A DNA stretch of 64,000 nucleotides from Romanomermis culicivorax (lineage: Eukaryota > Nematoda > Enoplea > Mermithida > Mermithidae): NCBI GenBank assembly GCA_963922205.1, contig CAWUHX010000062.1, positions 744,001 through 808,000 on the forward strand. Reading direction: 5' to 3'. Every line of letters starts with the position of its first letter. Within the stretch, counting starts at the first letter, position 1. Under the pieces are notes generated by a model. The model was not told where the DNA came from, made no database searches, and worked only from the letters and a program-made list of their open reading frames with translations. Shown piece after piece: positions 59,721-64,000 of the stretch. A program made the position numbers and the translations under genes.

Positions 59721-60462
59721 TTTAAGGACATGTTTGGCTACAGCTGCAGCTTGGGCGGAGTTTCTCGGCGCTCAAGCTAACTTCTGCAGCTAGACGCGAT
59801 GCAGAAGATGCCTATGAGCACATAGACATTTTTTTGTTCACATGCGTTTAGCACTGAGGCCGACTGCAGTGCCTATGCTAAGCATATGAACGTCTTTAGC
59901 TAAAACTTCTTAGCTAGTCGTTTTTGCATAACAAAAACGACGCTAATTTTTGATGATAAGAGGTGCATGGAGCGCACCAAAAATAGCCATGTGCTCGTGG
60001 AGCACGACTGGCGGAAGTTTTTAGCTAAAGGGCCTCACAGGAAAGCTGAAGAGGTAAACCGATACTGGAGTAAGAAGGGAAGGAGAGAGAGAGAGAGAAA
60101 GAACGAGAGAAAGAGTTGGGGCCCAATCCGACTTATTATTAATAGTCTTTTTTTCATAAAATGCCTCCAAATTGACAAGTTACACAAATCAGTAGTGCCA
60201 TCAAAATCGTTTCCATGATGCTTTTACCGTAAAATTTTTCACTCGAAAAATTGTTATAGGTGAGCTCAGTATGCTCAGAAATTTCCAGACCTATAATAAT
60301 ATATATGATATATTGTTCATCAGAAAATCATGAAAATCTGAAATTCTACTTGCTTTCCGCTCGTATTATTTAGAAGCATTTCAGGAAAAATATACTATAG
60401 CCTATGAAGAAGACTTACTGAACGAATATGTAAATTGATCTTTTCATCGATATAGTAAAGGC

Positions 60463-60690
60463 TCATCTATACTTCGGACGCAAGGCTTGCGTTGCGTGCG
60501 TTGCATCCATTACGGCAAAAATGCGGAAGTATGGATGCTCCGCTTGCGTATCTTGCGTATTTTTCTTGCGTCCGAGTATGGATGCTCGGTTGCGTTGCTT
60601 GCGTTGCGCTCCTTACGGCCGACGCAAGCATATGCAAACGGTACAGTAGGATTCTTGACTTGATGCAAGGAACGCAAGAAACGCAAGGAT
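60463..60690. repeat. Array of CTTGCGT/ACGCAAG heptamers
   Basis: More than a dozen copies of CTTGCGT or its complement, partly arranged as inverted blocks (GGACGCAAGG on the left, CTTGATGCAAGGAACGCAAG on the right). Looks like another array-ended MITE. Confidence 0.5.
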
Positions 60691-60972
60691 TTTCGCTTGT
60701 GTTTTCTTCGGATTTCCGAACTTCCCATTTCATTGTTGATGCTGTTCATGCCTTCGTTGAGTTTTTTCTTTATTTTTTTGCAGCAAGTCGTCTGCCCCGG
60801 TTATTTTTCCGTAAAAATGTCGTTATTTAGGGAAAGCTTGGTTTGTGGGCAATCCAGACTACTGAAATGTTGGATCAGCCCGGGTTTTTGGTTTCCTCTG
60901 GGGTTGTATGGGCGCCACTTTGGCATACTTGTAATTGGGTAAGGATTGGAAGAGCCTCCAACTTAGTGGAAC

Positions 60973-61550
60973 TGTTGTGCTTGAGAAAATAAGACGACGA
61001 AAATTAAGCTGTGTAGCTTGACGATTTATTGCGCGTTTTAATAAGAGACGTACGGAATGTAGAAGAGCATGCGGAACACTAGAAACGGAACACTCCGAGT
61101 GTTTGACGAATTTATGCAACAATAATCGTACGCAGGAGATTGACCGGCTCATAGAGAGCGCTATGTCAATTTATCCAGAGATCTTCGCTCAGGTTGTCAA
61201 AGGTTTTTGGATGCTGAAACTCGAGCCATATTATCTTAACCGATTCGAAGTTTCTCCTGCTTACTCAAACTATTTTCCAAATAGTTTGACTCAACCTATA
61301 CCACACTCTCAAAACACAATTTACTAATGTACAAATCACCGCCTCAAACTCTAAAACTCTCCACACAAACAAAAAACACAACTGTCTGGCTACAGTACAA
61401 ACGATCTCAATTGAAAACATTTTCACAATTTCTTCACATGGTAGCCACGCCTCTTGGTGGGTCTCATCACGATCTTTCTTTTCCTAACTTGCTGATCTTT
61501 TACTTGAAAGCGACACAAACTTTACAATTACGTCAATTTGCCCCACAACA
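60973..61550 (-). repeat. 3' LTR of a retrotransposon
   Basis: 578 bp beginning TGTTGTG and ending CACAACA. Immediately upstream in the - direction (61551-61564) is the polypurine tract AAAACGGGGAGGAG. An AATAAA lies inside (near 61024-61029, - strand). The second LTR would be to the right of the window. Confidence 0.6.
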
Positions 61551-61879
61551 CTCCTCCCCGTTTTGAAGTAAATCGCCTTAAGCAATTTGAACGTGTCGTG
61601 GTTGGTTGACGTTTGATCCCATGAGAGCATTTAGCTCGTTTTTCGGCAATCTTTTTTGACAGCTTGTCTCTTTCGCACTCCTACACTGCAGTCAACTACA
61701 CAAAGAAATAAACAAAGAAAATGTTAACAATATTATCACAAATGTTATGGCACAAAGCGATGAGCAAATCAAAACTAGTATTTTATAGCCGGAACTTTAA
61801 AAATTTTAGAGATTTGAAAAGGAAAGGGTTCTAGTGGAAAACAATAAACTAGTGAAAGAACTGAAATGTGTTTAGCATC

Positions 61880-63956
61880 GTGATACTCATTCCTCTTTCG
61901 AATCATTTGGGTGGGAATCTGCGACCTTTTGGCAAAACTTTTTTGTCGGAGTTTTGCTCATTTTCAGAATGCCAGGTGGAGGCATCTGCAATCCTTGGCT
62001 TGTAGTCGGCGCTGGTGGGGCTAAGGCTTGTTGCGCAGCTCCCAACGATGTTTGTATTCTGATAACCGGTGGTTGAGTTGTCACGGTTGTTGTCATTGCA
62101 ATGATTGGAGTCAGCGTCATCGCGTCTTTGCGTTTCTTTTCCTCAGCTCTTTTATCCATCGCTATTTGGTATTCGCGATGGATATCTCAAATGATGGCTT
62201 TTCTTTCTTCAGTAGCCGGATAATTCGGAGCTCTCGTGTCGGTCAAAAATTGCAAAACGTATCGTAGAGCCATCGAGTGTGAATTATCGGTTGTTTTATA
62301 GTTGTATGCTTGTCGTGCATGGAACAGGAACAGTGTAAGCTGTGTTATAACAATAGCATTTTCGGCGCCATAGTATTTGTAATAATTGCACATCCAGCTT
62401 AGGAGAACCGGGGTGAGTTCTTCCGTACAATGTGGATCTCGAAAAAATAGTCAGGGAAGTCCTGAGCTATTTGTTGTGAAGCCGCGGTGGCTTGTCGTAA
62501 AATCCTGGGATCGAAATCTAAATGAGCGCGATTGAAGTAATTAATAATAATTATTTCATCGGTAGTTCGTGGTTGAATTTGGTCCATTATAGGCACAGTA
62601 GGTACGCTAGGGTACCATTCTTCGGGTGGCGTTCATTGTTTGCCAAATTGGCGATGTGGTATTTTGTATTCTTGCATGATTCGTTGTGGTTTTTGTTGGA
62701 TGGTAGCCACTTCGGCTTGTTGCGACATCGTCTGTTCGTCAATCATTTTTTCAGAGTCAGCCATTGGAGGCTGTTGACTCTCTAATTCTTCTTTTCGCAA
62801 CTGATCTCGTTTTAAAGCGCTGGCCCATTTGATTCTCTTTTGATGATCTTTCGAATCGCTGGGATGTTATCGCCTATGGTCTCGATCATGATGATATTTT
62901 CTTGCACGTTCGTTCGATGCGTATTCACTGTGATGATATTCTCGGCTATCATAATCATCACTTTCGTTTCGTGCAGTAGACCGTGAAGGTCATTCTTGCC
63001 TTCTCGAGTCAGTTCCTTTTCGTTCTCTACTTCAGGTATCTTCTCGGGAATTGCTACATTTTTTGGATGGTGGTACATAATTCGGATCTTCTGGATGAGA
63101 TTCCAGGTAGTCCTGAATTGTTCGCAATTGCCTATCAATCGGGTTTTGTCTTCGGAACAATAAAAATTGAATGAATGTCACAAATCGGTTGGCCATGTTC
63201 ATTGCATAGTCGATCTTTTTTAATCTCCAAGACAGGAGTTGTGCTGTCTGTGCTGACAGGTGTAGAGGTTTCTACCTCCTATTTTTTTGGTATTTTATAT
63301 CGCCTAGGAATTATTCACAGTGGTATCATTTTCGAATTGTTGTCGTCTTTGCCTTCCATTTGAGAGATGTTTCTCAGCGATGAAGTTTTTACCAATGGGG
63401 CTTTTGCTCGATACTCCTCTCCCTTATCCCGATCTAACTCGTATTGACTATACTATAGATTCTTAGATAACGGTGTTAATGAAGATGTGGTTTTGGCTGT
63501 TGTCATCGGTGCGGTAGTATTGGTTCTCGATACATAATCTTCTTCTCTATCAATCTGTATGATATCGGTTTCAGTAGGGATTTTGGTTTTTACCACCAAC
63601 AATTCTTTGGTGATATCTTTTATCAGTGATTTGATGGCCATTGCCGTTTCTTTATCGAATTCGGTTTCCGCCGTAGTTTGAGTAGGAGCCTGTGTAGGCG
63701 TTTTTGTCGGGCTTTCTCCTGTCAACATTGTGTCCGGAAATACGGGTAGATTCGAGCTCATTGTCAAAATGTTGTTAGGCGGAAAACAAATGAGCTGTTC
63801 GCATTTTCGAGACATCAAGATCGCTGAAGTATACAAAAAATAGTAATAAGGGTTTTCCTTATACTTCTTTTTTGTCACTAAATTGATTTCATTAGAGATA
63901 GGAAAACTGTCGTTTCGGAATACGATAGGTTGCATGAAATATCGGTTTTCGTACAC
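61880..63956 (-). pseudogene. LTR retrotransposon internal coding region, frameshifted, runs off the window
   Basis: Successive pieces on the - strand read as one protein broken by frameshifts. The order is an N-terminal Thr/Pro-rich region (63800-63460), RQLRTIQDYLESHPEDPNYV (about 63130-63070), a Gln-rich stretch (62830-62640), RTTDEIIIINYFNRAHLDFD (about 62560), LLSWMCNYYKYYGAENAIV (about 62395), then DKRAEEKKRKDAMTL and a Pro-rich end near 61890. The composition is gag-like, but no zinc knuckle, protease or polymerase is seen. Its position beside the 3' LTR suggests an internally deleted element or a lineage with an unusual order. Confidence 0.5.
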
Positions 63957-64000
63957 CGATCGTTTGTTATCGCTGCGAGTCTTTTGGACTATGGGTATAT

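Overview
The window is nuclear DNA of an invertebrate animal. It is AT-rich, genes are split into many small exons, introns are often 50-90 bp with T-rich acceptors of the TTTTCAG type, and more than half of the sequence looks transposon-derived. The splice style and the mix of genes and repeats suggest a nematode-like animal with a bloated, repeat-rich genome. A mermithid or other Dorylaimia worm is a guess; nothing in the window proves the species.

Three host genes can be assembled exon by exon with consistent phases. (1) A large ADAM-family gene on the + strand (5096-28352, 24 exons, 5' end not found) encodes prodomain, a metalloprotease domain whose catalytic Glu is replaced by Asn, disintegrin, cysteine-rich and EGF-like domains, one membrane helix and a tail of about 500 residues. 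It is closest in layout to the non-proteolytic ADAM11/22/23 group. (2) MRPL16, mitochondrial ribosomal protein L16, lies on the - strand (42696-28891, 4 exons, 247 aa) and converges on the ADAM gene. Its second intron is 11.7 kb of nested transposons. (3) MRM3, a mitochondrial 23S-type rRNA 2'-O-methyltransferase, lies on the - strand (44679-42922, 7 exons, 440 aa). It is head-to-tail with MRPL16 only 225 bp upstream, with a strong splice acceptor before the MRPL16 start, which is an operon-like arrangement of two mitochondrial translation genes.

The remainder is mobile DNA. At least a dozen non-autonomous hAT-type elements are delimited by 8-bp target duplications; several are nested. Many carry the same short GGCGC-nnn-GCGCC hairpin despite different ends. 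Between 1.4 and 4.7 kb, and at 5.7 and 10.2-10.8 kb, lie Foldback-like inverted arrays of 14-17-bp units that share a GAGAC core. At 31.3-35.4 kb is a transposon with about 0.85-kb inverted ends. At 52.7-56.0 kb is a Mutator-like (MULE) element with 394-bp ends and a decayed SWIM-finger transposase. At 57.07-57.53 kb is a miniature LTR retrotransposon (TRIM), complete with 187-bp LTRs, PBS, PPT and 4-bp target duplication; each LTR contains a tRNA-like block with intact A and B boxes. The right edge (60.97-64 kb) holds the 3' LTR, PPT and a frameshifted internal coding region of an LTR retrotransposon on the - strand that runs off the window.
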